A stretch of DNA of 34,746 nucleotides from a virus. The DNA lies in the IMG/VR virus record IMGVR_UViG_3300023179_006682, positions 1 to 34,746 of that record; one strand, written 5' to 3'. Below, in pieces: positions 7,762 to 16,212 of the stretch. The position numbers and the translations under genes were made by a program. The notes under the pieces are model-generated. The model saw only the letters and a program-made list of their open reading frames with translations, ran no database searches and was not told where the DNA came from. The number at the start of each line of letters is the position of its first letter. Position 1 is the stretch's first letter.

Positions 7762-8387
7762 AAATAAGTTATGCTATTACGGTTTGCAATGAGTTTATAG
7801 AAATTCAGCGACTGTTAAATTTTTTATTGAAACATAAACGGCAACAAGATGAAATTGTAGTACTAATGGATACTACAAAAGCCGATTCTAAATTGATATC
7901 AACGTTACGACTTTTTGAAAGTCATAACATGGATCATATGGTAGTTTGGCCTGCAGAGTTTCAAGGACATTTTGCCGATTGGAAAAACAAATTAACTAGT
8001 TTTTGCAAAGGCGATTACATTTTTCAAATTGATGCGGATGAAATTCTGAATGAAAATTTAATTGATATTTTACCTGCAATGCTAAAAGAAAACAATGAGA
8101 TTGATGTTTTTTTAGTACCGCGCATAAACACGGTAGAAGGTTTAACGGCTGAGCATGTTGCTAAATGGCGATGGAATGTGAACGCCGAAGGTTGGGTTAA
8201 TTGGCCTGATTATCAATGGCGCATATGGAAAAACAAACCAGAAATTATGTGGATAAACAAAGTGCACGAACGTTTGGACGGTTTCAAAACTTACACAACA
8301 ATGCCAGATGCAAAACAGTTTGCACTCTATCACCCCAAAACAATTGAACGACAAGAAAAACAAAACGCTTATTACGATACGTTATGA
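7758..8387 (+). CDS. Glycosyltransferase family 2-like protein
   Basis: A 209-residue GT-A protein. It starts with ISYAITVCNE, the first strand of GT2 enzymes, and has a metal-binding DxD motif in FQIDADE (D92, D94). After that come a WPDYQWRIWK region and VHERLDG, as in the WaaE/KdtX-type subset of GT2. It is short for the family but has the complete core. It overlaps its neighbours on both sides by four bases. Cytoplasmic; specific sugar unknown. Confidence 0.82.
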   Translation: MKISYAITVCNEFIEIQRLLNFLLKHKRQQDEIVVLMDTTKADSKLISTLRLFESHNMDHMVVWPAEFQGHFADWKNKLTSFCKGDYIFQIDADEILNENLIDILPAMLKENNEIDVFLVPRINTVEGLTAEHVAKWRWNVNAEGWVNWPDYQWRIWKNKPEIMWINKVHERLDGFKTYTTMPDAKQFALYHPKTIERQEKQNAYYDTL

Positions 8388-8542
8388 AAAAACAAGAAAC
8401 ATATGTAGATTTAGAACGAAGTGCATTACAGCAAAAAATTCAAAATGATATCATACGTGATATAAAACAATTAATTAAACAATACCCAAATGATAAAGAA
8501 TTGGGTGCTGCTATACGAGCATATTTTATTGAAAGTAAATAA
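8384..8542 (+). CDS. Small helical protein of unknown function
   Basis: A 52-residue gene starting in the stop of the GT2 gene (ATGA) and ending in the ATG of the next one (TAATG). The product is highly helical and charged (ALQQKIQNDIIRDIKQLI), with no Cys and no membrane segment. The tight coupling on both sides supports it being a real gene. No family is recognised. Confidence 0.68.
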   Translation: MKKQETYVDLERSALQQKIQNDIIRDIKQLIKQYPNDKELGAAIRAYFIESK

Positions 8543-9378
8543 TGATAACACATTGTATTTCTACATATAACAATCTTCCGTATTTAATACTAGCAATTCA
8601 GTCGGTAAGAAAAAATAGTTATTTTAAAGATGCGCCATTCATAATACATGCAGAAAATTGTACAGATGGTACTAATGAATGGTTGCTTGAAAATCGTGAT
8701 AAATACAATCTAACTCTATTAATTGAACCAAACAACGAAACGGTACGGGGTATTGGCGGCGGAATGAATATATGCGCAGACCATGTTGAGACGGAATATA
8801 TTAATTTTTTACATTCAGATTTTTATGTTGCAAAAAATTGGGATATTGAACTTTTAAAAGTTCATGAACAATATCCAGCAGAAAAGCTTTGGGTCAATTC
8901 TTTTAGGATTGAACCTAATATGTTTAATTCTCCAACTAGATATGGAACGCATTTAGTAGAATTAGATATGTTCGGCGCATATCATCACGATTTTCAAATT
9001 GAACAGTTTGAACAATGGGCTATAGAATTTTCCAATCAAAACAAAGAATATCAAATTCCTAAGGGGGAGGGCGTTTCTGGATTAGTTAAAAAATTAGTAT
9101 GGGACGAAATAGGCGGAAATGATGCATTATTTGCTCCTACATCTTGGGATGATCATGATTTGTTTTTACGCATGTTACAAAATGATGTGCGATTCATATT
9201 ACCCGCGTCATCAATTGTTTGGCATTTTGGTGCTCGTGGGTCACATCGTTTAGAAGAAAATAACGGACAATCTTCAGAACGTCAAAGAAAAGCTGAGGCT
9301 GAGAATTTTAGAAAATGGTTTTCAAAATGGGGACGTATGCCGCAATTTGACGAATATGGAATGATTAAAAAGTTTTGA
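8542..9378 (+). CDS. Glycosyltransferase family 2-like protein
   Basis: A 278-residue GT-A protein. HCISTYNNLPYLILAIQS is the GT2 start, HAENCTDGTNEWL the nucleotide-binding part, and LHSDFYV (H91, D93) takes the place of DxD. Later, TSWDDHDLFLRM and VWHFGARGS match the catalytic-base and His regions. It looks paralogous to the gene at 16877, which has the same order of HADMM, a D-rich segment and YHLTGRGAGS. The partner sugar is unknown. It starts in the stop of the preceding small gene. Confidence 0.82.
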   Translation: MITHCISTYNNLPYLILAIQSVRKNSYFKDAPFIIHAENCTDGTNEWLLENRDKYNLTLLIEPNNETVRGIGGGMNICADHVETEYINFLHSDFYVAKNWDIELLKVHEQYPAEKLWVNSFRIEPNMFNSPTRYGTHLVELDMFGAYHHDFQIEQFEQWAIEFSNQNKEYQIPKGEGVSGLVKKLVWDEIGGNDALFAPTSWDDHDLFLRMLQNDVRFILPASSIVWHFGARGSHRLEENNGQSSERQRKAEAENFRKWFSKWGRMPQFDEYGMIKKF

Positions 9379-9379
9379 T

Positions 9380-10471
9380 ATGAAAGTGCTAATCGTAGCT
9401 ACAGATATGCGTAGTTTCTTAGATTTAAAAAATGTTGTTATTGAATTAAGAAATCAACAAATAGATTATTTCTTTTTATACAGTCAACATCCAATTAGAC
9501 AGTTTCCATCACATAACTTAAATGCATTTTCATATGATACCAATGTTAAAATAGAAACTGCTGCATATGATTCAAAAACATTAGGCATATCTTTACCATT
9601 TGTGCCAGATTTATTATTGATAACTAACGAAAACTGGGAACCGGAAAAACATATACTATGGGAGTTTAAACAAGTTGGTTCGATTATTGCATGCGTTGAA
9701 AATACAACTTGGTTAGTTGGGACAATTAAATCTAGATTGGAAATGTTATCTAGAATGAGTTTTCCTACAAATTGCATTGATATCTTTTTTGAAAATTCCA
9801 ATTGGAGTTTAGAAACAAAGAAATTATGCGGATGGCATAATTTTAAATCAGTTGTTGTTGGCAATCCGAAATATGATAATCTGCAAATACAATCTACTGC
9901 AAATGATGGCATTTTGATTTTCGGAACCATGGAAAAGGAATCTAAAATACGAATCCATGATATCTTACGGCGTTTAAATAAATTTGATCAAAAAATATAT
10001 TATAGACCGCATCCGGGAGAATCCATTGATAACTTTGAATATAATAATATTGAATTGATTACGGATTCGTTGGAAGTTCCGCAAATTGCAGCAAATACTA
10101 AAGTTCATTTATCTAATATCAGTATATCTGCATATTATTCTACAATTTATAATAAACAATACATTTCAATTGATGAATTTATTGGTCGCAATGATGATTT
10201 AGAATTAGATTTTTTTAAAAGATCTGAATATGACTTTTGGGCACCAATTATCAAAGTTAATTCTTGGAATGATTTTGTTTCAAAGATAGGAACCGATCGA
10301 ATTGATATTTTACAACAACGATATGCAGATTTAAAACAATGTGTTGTACAATATCATAATGATTTGGATATTAATAACATTAAACACAATGTGTTAGATT
10401 CAAAATTATTTAATGAATATTCAGATAGTGATGCATCAATGCGCATAGTAAATTACATAAAAAATATATGA
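9380..10471 (+). CDS. GT-B-like protein (CDP-glycerol transferase / epimerase-like), function unclear
   Basis: A 363-residue protein with two Rossmann-like halves. Recognisable points are VLIVATDMRSF at the start, VVVGNPKYDNL at the domain junction, FGTMEKES, and YYRPHPGES in the second half. The RPHPGE motif is shared by CDP-glycerol glycerophosphotransferases, some capsule polysaccharide transferases and UDP-GlcNAc 2-epimerase-fold enzymes. Upstream of a NeuB-like gene, a NeuC-like 2-epimerase would be attractive, but the sequence does not decide between these. It overlaps the following HAD gene by four bases. Confidence 0.55.
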   Translation: MKVLIVATDMRSFLDLKNVVIELRNQQIDYFFLYSQHPIRQFPSHNLNAFSYDTNVKIETAAYDSKTLGISLPFVPDLLLITNENWEPEKHILWEFKQVGSIIACVENTTWLVGTIKSRLEMLSRMSFPTNCIDIFFENSNWSLETKKLCGWHNFKSVVVGNPKYDNLQIQSTANDGILIFGTMEKESKIRIHDILRRLNKFDQKIYYRPHPGESIDNFEYNNIELITDSLEVPQIAANTKVHLSNISISAYYSTIYNKQYISIDEFIGRNDDLELDFFKRSEYDFWAPIIKVNSWNDFVSKIGTDRIDILQQRYADLKQCVVQYHNDLDINNIKHNVLDSKLFNEYSDSDASMRIVNYIKNI

Positions 10472-10761
10472 ATATATACGTAGATATAGACGAAACAATT
10501 TGTAATTATCAAGGAGAACGCAGATACGATTTAGCAGTTCCTATCTTGGAAAATATTGAAAAAATCAATATATTATATGAAGAAGGACATGAAATTACAT
10601 ATTGGACTGCGCGCGGTTCGGTTACAGGAATAGATTGGTTTGATATAACTAAAACGCAATTAGACATTTGGGGATGTAAATATCATAAACTTATTACAGG
10701 TCAAAAACCTGCATATGATTTATTAATATGTGATAAAACGAAAAGGATAGAAGAAATATGA
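10468..10761 (+). CDS. HAD-superfamily phosphatase, small
   Basis: A 97-residue minimal HAD phosphatase. The nucleophile motif is YVDIDETI (D6, D8), motif II is the T in YWTARGS, and the conserved Lys and acidic motif are in KPAYDLLICDK. This type, with WTARGS and a WGCKYHKL-like segment, is common in surface polysaccharide clusters. It could remove phosphate from a sugar phosphate, for example after the NeuB-type step that follows, but the substrate is not shown. It overlaps both neighbours by four bases. Confidence 0.8.
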   Translation: MNIYVDIDETICNYQGERRYDLAVPILENIEKINILYEEGHEITYWTARGSVTGIDWFDITKTQLDIWGCKYHKLITGQKPAYDLLICDKTKRIEEI

Positions 10762-11588
10762 AACAAACTTATATTATTGCTGAAATTGGAATCAATCATA
10801 ATGGTGATTTAAATATAGCAAAACGATTGATTGACATTGCAGCATTATCTGGGTGTGATGCAGTTAAATTCCAAAAACGAAATCCAGATGTATGTGTTCC
10901 AGAACATCAAAAAAATGTTATGCGCGATACGCCATGGGGAACTATGACATACTTAGAATACAAATATCGAGTTGAATTTGAAAAAGAAGAATATGATGAA
11001 ATTGATCGATATTGTATAGAAAAAGGAATTAAGTGGTCAGCATCGCCATGGGATATGGATTCATTGGAATTTTTAATGCAATATAATCTTCCATTTATAA
11101 AATTACCATCAGCAATGTTAACTAATAATGAATTAGTAGAAGCATGTGCTAAATCTGGTAAAAAATTAATATTATCTACGGGAATGAGTACGGAAGAAGA
11201 AATTGATGTAGCTGTTGCATTGATCTATAAACATACAGAAAATTTTGCGATATTGCATTGTAATTCAACGTATCCTGCACCAATTGCAGAATTGAACCTA
11301 AGTACCATCGCAACACTTAAAAATAAGTATAAGTGCGAAGTAGGATATTCTGGACATGAATTTAGAATTGGTACAACGGTTGCTGCAGTTTATTTGGGAG
11401 CTACAATATTGGAACGACATATTACATTAGATAGAACAATGTGGGGTACGGATCATTTATCATCAGTAGAACCACAAGGTTTAATTAAATTAGTAAAAGG
11501 TGTACGCGAATTAGAAGAAGCATTTGGCGACGGCATAATACGAGTAACGGAATCAGAGAAACCAATTAGAACTAAATTACGAGGATAA
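10758..11588 (+). CDS. NeuB-like nonulosonate (sialic/pseudaminic acid) synthase lacking the SAF domain
   Basis: A 276-residue TIM-barrel protein of the NeuB family, which condenses phosphoenolpyruvate with an N-acetylated hexosamine to make a nine-carbon acid. Signatures: IAEIGINHNGD at the start, DAVKFQKR, the long WGTMTYLEYK loop, and LERHITLDR ending WGTDH (H221, H233). NeuB/PseI proteins are usually about 340 residues, with a C-terminal antifreeze-like (SAF) domain that covers the active site of the partner subunit. Here the protein ends just after SEKPIRTKLRG, the point where SAF would begin. The next gene starts directly after the stop and the frame is clean, so this is not an obvious recent truncation. 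Confidence 0.88.
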   Translation: MKQTYIIAEIGINHNGDLNIAKRLIDIAALSGCDAVKFQKRNPDVCVPEHQKNVMRDTPWGTMTYLEYKYRVEFEKEEYDEIDRYCIEKGIKWSASPWDMDSLEFLMQYNLPFIKLPSAMLTNNELVEACAKSGKKLILSTGMSTEEEIDVAVALIYKHTENFAILHCNSTYPAPIAELNLSTIATLKNKYKCEVGYSGHEFRIGTTVAAVYLGATILERHITLDRTMWGTDHLSSVEPQGLIKLVKGVRELEEAFGDGIIRVTESEKPIRTKLRG

Positions 11589-12563
11589 ATGAATTTCGAT
11601 AATAAAACTATATTAATAACCGGAGGTACTGGGTCATTAGGAAAATCACTAATTAAACGTTTAAAACAATTTAATTGTAGATTAATTGTATATAGTAGAG
11701 ATGAAGGAAAACAAGCGTTAGAATTTGGACAAGATGATACAATTATCAAGATTATCGGAGATATAAGAGATTTCGATAAATTAAATGTAACATTGCGTAA
11801 ACATAAACCGGATTATATTATACATACAGCAGCTTTAAAGCGTATTGATGATATGGAATTTCATCCAGATGAATGTGTAAAAACAAACATCAACGGATCG
11901 GAAAATGTAGCACGTGCAGCATTGGAAAATGGAGTTAAAAAATGTATTTTAGTGTCTACAGATAAAGCGTGTCAGCCAGTTAATGTATATGGGTCTAGTA
12001 AATTTATTGCAGAACGCATATTTACTAATTATGATTACAATTCGTCATCGACTATATTTGCATCAGTTCGATATGGAAATGTAATTGCATCGCGAGGTTC
12101 ATTTATTCCACTTTGGATGGATATGATACAACGAGATCAAATACTTCGAGTTACGTCAGAATCAATGACTAGATTTTTATTTACATTGAATGATGCCGTA
12201 GATACCGTTTTGGGTGCGTTAGAACATGCCGTTGGCGGAGAGGTATTCGTACCCCAGATTAATTCATATACATTGCCTACGTGCATCGATGCATTGGGAC
12301 AAATGCTAAACAAACAACCAGTTACGGAATTGATGGGACTTCGTCCCGGAGAAAAATTGCATGAAGATATGCTAGCAATTACCGAATTGCCATTTACGTA
12401 TCAAGTTCCTGGAATTAATTTATTACAAATACGTCCACAATATACTAACAAACAACATCAAGATTTTGCAAAGTATGTTGGCCCCGAATTTAATTCTGCA
12501 CTATGGGTTAAGGAAGATATTGATGAATTAGTCAAATTAATAAACAACGGGTTATCTTGTTAA
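11589..12563 (+). CDS. UDP-sugar 4,6-dehydratase, PseB/CapD-like (short-chain dehydrogenase)
   Basis: A 324-residue extended SDR protein. The NAD(P) loop is TGGTGSLG (residues 11-18), followed by GDIRD and AALKRIDDMEFHP, characteristic of the PseB/FlaA1/CapD group. VSTDKA holds the catalytic acidic/Lys pair and YGSSK (Y134, K138) the YxxxK pair. RPGEKLHEDML near residue 255 is also typical. Such enzymes convert UDP-GlcNAc to a 4-keto-6-deoxy sugar, the first step to pseudaminic and related acids. It has no membrane segments, so it resembles the soluble PseB form. It starts immediately after the NeuB stop. Confidence 0.87.
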   Translation: MNFDNKTILITGGTGSLGKSLIKRLKQFNCRLIVYSRDEGKQALEFGQDDTIIKIIGDIRDFDKLNVTLRKHKPDYIIHTAALKRIDDMEFHPDECVKTNINGSENVARAALENGVKKCILVSTDKACQPVNVYGSSKFIAERIFTNYDYNSSSTIFASVRYGNVIASRGSFIPLWMDMIQRDQILRVTSESMTRFLFTLNDAVDTVLGALEHAVGGEVFVPQINSYTLPTCIDALGQMLNKQPVTELMGLRPGEKLHEDMLAITELPFTYQVPGINLLQIRPQYTNKQHQDFAKYVGPEFNSALWVKEDIDELVKLINNGLSC

Positions 12564-12570
12564 GGAATAT

Positions 12571-13902
12571 ATGAAAGTAACGCATTTAAATGGTGCATGC
12601 GAAATCATTGAATCATATGGTGTTAAAATTTTAACAGACCCATGGTTAGTTGATGGAGAATATTATGGATCCTGGTATATGTATCCGCCATTAACAAATT
12701 TTGATTTTGATTCATTAAATGATGTTGATTATATTTACATCTCACATATTCATCCAGATCATTTAAGCAAATTAACATTAGAAAAATTAAATACTAACAT
12801 TCCGGTATTAATTCATAAATTTCCTACACCGTTTCTTAAATCAAACATCGAACGATTAGGATTTACTGTTATTGAACTAGAATCAAATGTTCGAACTCAT
12901 TTAAAAAATGATGTTTATATTAATATCATTCCAACTGGATATTGTAATCCGGTTCATTGTTCAAAAATTTTTGGTTGTAGTAAAATAGAAACTAATTTTG
13001 CATCTACAATTGTAGATACATTATGTGTTATTGACGATAACGAATATGTGTTATTAAATGTTAATGATTGTCCATATCCTGTTGCCAAATTTGCAATTGA
13101 TAATATATTAAAATCATATAATAAAATTGATTTTTTAATTACAGGATATACAGGAGCAAGTGCATATCCGCAATGTTTTTCTAATTATTCTAATGAAGAA
13201 AAATTATTAAAAGTGGCGCAACAAAAACAATATTATTTCGATTCTGGATTGAGTTTTATAACACATTGTAACCCAGAACATTTTATGTTACATGCTGGCA
13301 CTTATATATTAGCTGGGCCGTTAGTGGAATTAGAACCATATCGTGCAATAAATGACATAAAAGATACTAATGATGCATATAACGCATTACAAACAACATC
13401 TAACGGGATATTATTGAATTCATATGAATCTTTTGATTTAGTAACCAAACAACAATCAAATCCATATATACATTTTACGGAACAAAACAGAACTTCATAT
13501 ATCAATGATATTTTAATACATAAAACATATTCATTCGAAGATGATGTACCTACCGATGTATATGAATTAACAAAATTATGTATTGATTCTTATAAACGAT
13601 TTGAAAATAAGCGAAAAGAATTAAATTTACATAATGATACTATAATCTATATTGAATTAGACAATGTAAACTTTGCAAAAATATCATTTAATGGAAATGG
13701 AATTGAATTTGTAAAATCTATAGATAAAACAACCCCGTACTTATTATTATCAGTACCGACAAAATTATTAAAACGTATATTATTAGGACCTAAATATGCA
13801 CATTGGAATAATGCAGAAATTGGCAGTTTCATAACATATTATAGATCTCCAGATGTATACAATCGAGAAATTTATTATTGTTTAAATTATTTTCATATAT
13901 GA
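12571..13902 (+). CDS. CMP-Neu5Ac hydroxylase (CMAH)-like metallo-beta-lactamase-fold protein without a Rieske domain
   Basis: A 443-residue protein whose whole length resembles the part of CMAH after its N-terminal Rieske domain. Markers in order: ILTDPWL near residue 20; DYIYISHIHPDHLS with HxHxDH at 59-64; LLNVNDCPYP in the middle; TGYTGASAYPQCF, comparable to the FAGGASGFPMTF of animal CMAH; AGTYILAGP; a KDTNDAYNAL segment; and a C-terminus with a SPDVYNREIYYCLNYFHI pattern like the CMAH end. CMAH adds a hydroxyl to CMP-sialic acid, using the Rieske iron-sulphur cluster. No Rieske motif (CxH...CxxH) is present here or in the adjacent genes, so the reaction is uncertain. It overlaps the cytidylyltransferase gene. 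Confidence 0.82.
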   Translation: MKVTHLNGACEIIESYGVKILTDPWLVDGEYYGSWYMYPPLTNFDFDSLNDVDYIYISHIHPDHLSKLTLEKLNTNIPVLIHKFPTPFLKSNIERLGFTVIELESNVRTHLKNDVYINIIPTGYCNPVHCSKIFGCSKIETNFASTIVDTLCVIDDNEYVLLNVNDCPYPVAKFAIDNILKSYNKIDFLITGYTGASAYPQCFSNYSNEEKLLKVAQQKQYYFDSGLSFITHCNPEHFMLHAGTYILAGPLVELEPYRAINDIKDTNDAYNALQTTSNGILLNSYESFDLVTKQQSNPYIHFTEQNRTSYINDILIHKTYSFEDDVPTDVYELTKLCIDSYKRFENKRKELNLHNDTIIYIELDNVNFAKISFNGNGIEFVKSIDKTTPYLLLSVPTKLLKRILLGPKYAHWNNAEIGSFITYYRSPDVYNREIYYCLNYFHI

Positions 13903-14573
13903 AACAACTACAAGACATATGTATATTAGTCCAAGCAAGAATGGGCTCACAACGAGTACCAGGCAAAATGCTTCGTTCTTTTGCTGATACAACATTAATG
14001 GATATTTTATTTGAAAAATTATCTAAGTCAACAATTATTCCCAAATCAAACGTTTATTTTTCAGCATATGAAGATGAATTAAAAGAAGTAGGTAAAAAAC
14101 ATGGTATTAATATATTCCATCGTTCAAAAGATTCGGCATTTGCTGAAACTGATATGAAATTGATTTATGAGTGGCACGATAAACTTCCATTTAAATATGT
14201 TGTATTGATTAGTGCATGTAATCCATTGTTAACGATTGAAACAATTGATGCATTTATTAAATCATTTGTTGAATCAGATAAAGAAGGTGCATTTGCTGTT
14301 TTTGAAAAGAAAACATATTATTGGGATAAACATGGAAATGCTATTACTGATTGGGCTGGTGCCAATATCATGAATACCAAATTTGTTGAACCAATCTATG
14401 AAGCAGCACATTGTTTATATGCTAGTAGATTAGATATTATCAAAGATGGATGTTGGATGGATACAAACACTCCACCTTGTCCAGAATTATATACAATGAA
14501 TGAATTTGAAGCATTTGATATTGATTATGAATGGCAATTTCAATTAGGCGAATATTTATATAAAAGGTTATGA
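13899..14573 (+). CDS. Acylneuraminate (nonulosonate) cytidylyltransferase-like, NeuA/SpsF type
   Basis: A 224-residue nucleotidyltransferase. ILVQARMGSQRVPGKML is the signature that binds CTP in CMP-sialate and CMP-KDO synthetases, particularly in the SpsF subset. Further in are LISACNPLL, in place of the LQ-T/S-PLR segment, and a C-terminal FEAFDIDYEWQF, where the DID acidic pair would bind Mg2+. It should activate a nine-carbon acid as its CMP derivative. The ATG at 13899 overlaps the CMAH-like stop (ATGA); a longer frame from 13878 starts within that gene. The gene pair fits a joint role in CMP-sugar metabolism. Confidence 0.82.
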   Translation: MKQLQDICILVQARMGSQRVPGKMLRSFADTTLMDILFEKLSKSTIIPKSNVYFSAYEDELKEVGKKHGINIFHRSKDSAFAETDMKLIYEWHDKLPFKYVVLISACNPLLTIETIDAFIKSFVESDKEGAFAVFEKKTYYWDKHGNAITDWAGANIMNTKFVEPIYEAAHCLYASRLDIIKDGCWMDTNTPPCPELYTMNEFEAFDIDYEWQFQLGEYLYKRL

Positions 14574-15295
14574 TAAAATTTTTAGATACAAAATCTAACA
14601 CGTTATCCGAAGATATTTTTCAAAAAAAATTTACAGGAAAACGAATATTAGTTATAGGATCAGGCCCATCGGTACAATTTGTAAACTGGAAAAATATTGA
14701 TGTAGATCATATAGTTACTACTACATTTTTTTATTTAAATGACACGATTAGAAATTTAACAAACATTACTCATATAACGTTATCAGAAATTGTAGATTTT
14801 GATGATTATCGATTACATGAATTTTTTGAAAATAATCCAGAATGTACAATTGCATTAGAACCAAAATTCGGCCGTCCTTTCTATACTACAGATACATATA
14901 AAAAATTCGAAGAAAGATATCGAGAACGTTTAATATATTATAATACTAAAATTGACAAACAAGAAGGAGCTGGTGGTAGATTAGCATTTTTTGTAATGTC
15001 ATTTGCACCAGCAGAATTGTATTATGTAGGTATAGACGGCCATGCCCCGGTGCGAGAAAAATCTCCAAACAATTCTTTTCGTACAAATTTAATCGATGGT
15101 GATAATGGATTACATTCATATGAAAAATTCGTAGATTCACATTACACGATGGCAACTGCATTATATGAACAAACATTACAAAATGGTTGTAAATTATATA
15201 ACTTAGGTGAAGGATTTGAATTCAATTGTTCTACGCCTTATAGTTTAAAATATTATCCATTACCACCTGATATTAAAAAGAAGATTACATTATGA
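14570..15295 (+). CDS. DUF115 / sialyltransferase-like protein, possible nonulosonate transferase
   Basis: A 241-residue protein starting with a Rossmann-type segment KRILVIGSGPSVQFVNW. The GSGPS loop near the N-terminus followed by a TTTFFYLND strand resembles both DUF115 (found in Maf flagellin nonulosonate transferases) and family 42 sialyltransferases. Other marks are ALEPKFGRPF, LYYVGIDGHAP and a closing LYNLGEGFEF. Given that a CMP-nonulosonate synthetase overlaps it upstream, it may be the transferase using that donor. This is inference: I cannot fix the family by eye. Confidence 0.55.
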   Translation: MIKFLDTKSNTLSEDIFQKKFTGKRILVIGSGPSVQFVNWKNIDVDHIVTTTFFYLNDTIRNLTNITHITLSEIVDFDDYRLHEFFENNPECTIALEPKFGRPFYTTDTYKKFEERYRERLIYYNTKIDKQEGAGGRLAFFVMSFAPAELYYVGIDGHAPVREKSPNNSFRTNLIDGDNGLHSYEKFVDSHYTMATALYEQTLQNGCKLYNLGEGFEFNCSTPYSLKYYPLPPDIKKKITL

Positions 15296-16200
15296 ATAAC
15301 ATTGAATGGTTTAGTTGGCCAGATCCCAGGGCAGTAACAAAAGGCGCAGTTGATAGTAGTATAAAAAATTTAACAATGTACAGTGATGCGTATCAAAAAC
15401 GTAAACAACAGTATCCCGATTACACCCCATCTCAAGAAGCTATTGATATAGCTACGCAGATTGAAAAGCATGGACATTATAAAATAGAAAATTTTTTAAA
15501 TATCGATCAAATTGATGCAATTAATAAACGAGTTGATGAAATTTTAGAAAATGCAAATCATCCATATAATCAAAATAAAATTTCAGAAAACGAAGCACGG
15601 CATACTAAACCATTTATTCAATGTTTGCAACCATTAGTTTCTGCTACAGAAATTCATCCATTTGTATTTAATGATTTGATAATAGATATTGCGGGAGCAT
15701 ATATGGATTGTTATCCTGCATTTGGCACTTGCAATTTGCGTAGGTCATATGTTAATGATTTACCTGAAACGGGAACACAAACATATCATGTAGATCCTAA
15801 CTCTCCTAGATTTTTAAAATTTTTTATTTATCTAAATGATGTTGATGAAGATGGGGGTCCGTTTTGTTATATTGAAGGAACGCATCAAAGAAAATTTTGG
15901 TTGAATGGACAAAGCTTTAATCAAATGTATAATTGGCCAACTGATATAATAAATCAAATACATGAAGGACAACATGAAGTAAAATACCTTACTGCTAAAA
16001 AAGGTGACTTACTCATAGCTGACACAAATGGTTGGCATCGTGGAACTAAACCATTTTCGCAAAACAGAACAATGTTAACATTAGATTACGTGTGCCACGT
16101 AGAAGAATGGCGAGATAGTAGATTTGATTTTAAACAATCAGATTTTGATAAATTAGATGATAAATACAAACCACTTTGTGATTTTTTAAAATTAATTTAA
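15292..16200 (+). CDS. Phytanoyl-CoA dioxygenase (PhyH)-like Fe(II)/2-oxoglutarate oxygenase
   Basis: A 302-residue protein with a complete facial triad of the PhyH family. H166 and D168 lie in TYHVDPN, the distal H249 is in TNGWHRGTKP, and R259 in SQNRTM would hold 2-oxoglutarate. The jelly-roll core contains FFIYLNDVDEDGGPFCYIEG, a classical PhyH stretch. It would hydroxylate or otherwise oxidise a small molecule or glycan; no substrate is evident. In this cluster it may tailor the sugar, and might stand in for the oxygenation that the CMAH-like protein without a Rieske domain could not perform. Overlaps the upstream gene by ATGA. Confidence 0.87.
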   Translation: MNNIEWFSWPDPRAVTKGAVDSSIKNLTMYSDAYQKRKQQYPDYTPSQEAIDIATQIEKHGHYKIENFLNIDQIDAINKRVDEILENANHPYNQNKISENEARHTKPFIQCLQPLVSATEIHPFVFNDLIIDIAGAYMDCYPAFGTCNLRRSYVNDLPETGTQTYHVDPNSPRFLKFFIYLNDVDEDGGPFCYIEGTHQRKFWLNGQSFNQMYNWPTDIINQIHEGQHEVKYLTAKKGDLLIADTNGWHRGTKPFSQNRTMLTLDYVCHVEEWRDSRFDFKQSDFDKLDDKYKPLCDFLKLI

Positions 16201-16212
16201 TAGGATATATAC

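Noticed and set aside
9484-9930. 148-residue open frame on the - strand
   Set aside because: It lies wholly inside the GT-B-like gene, has no plausible leader or family motif, and is a shadow of the + strand codon pattern.
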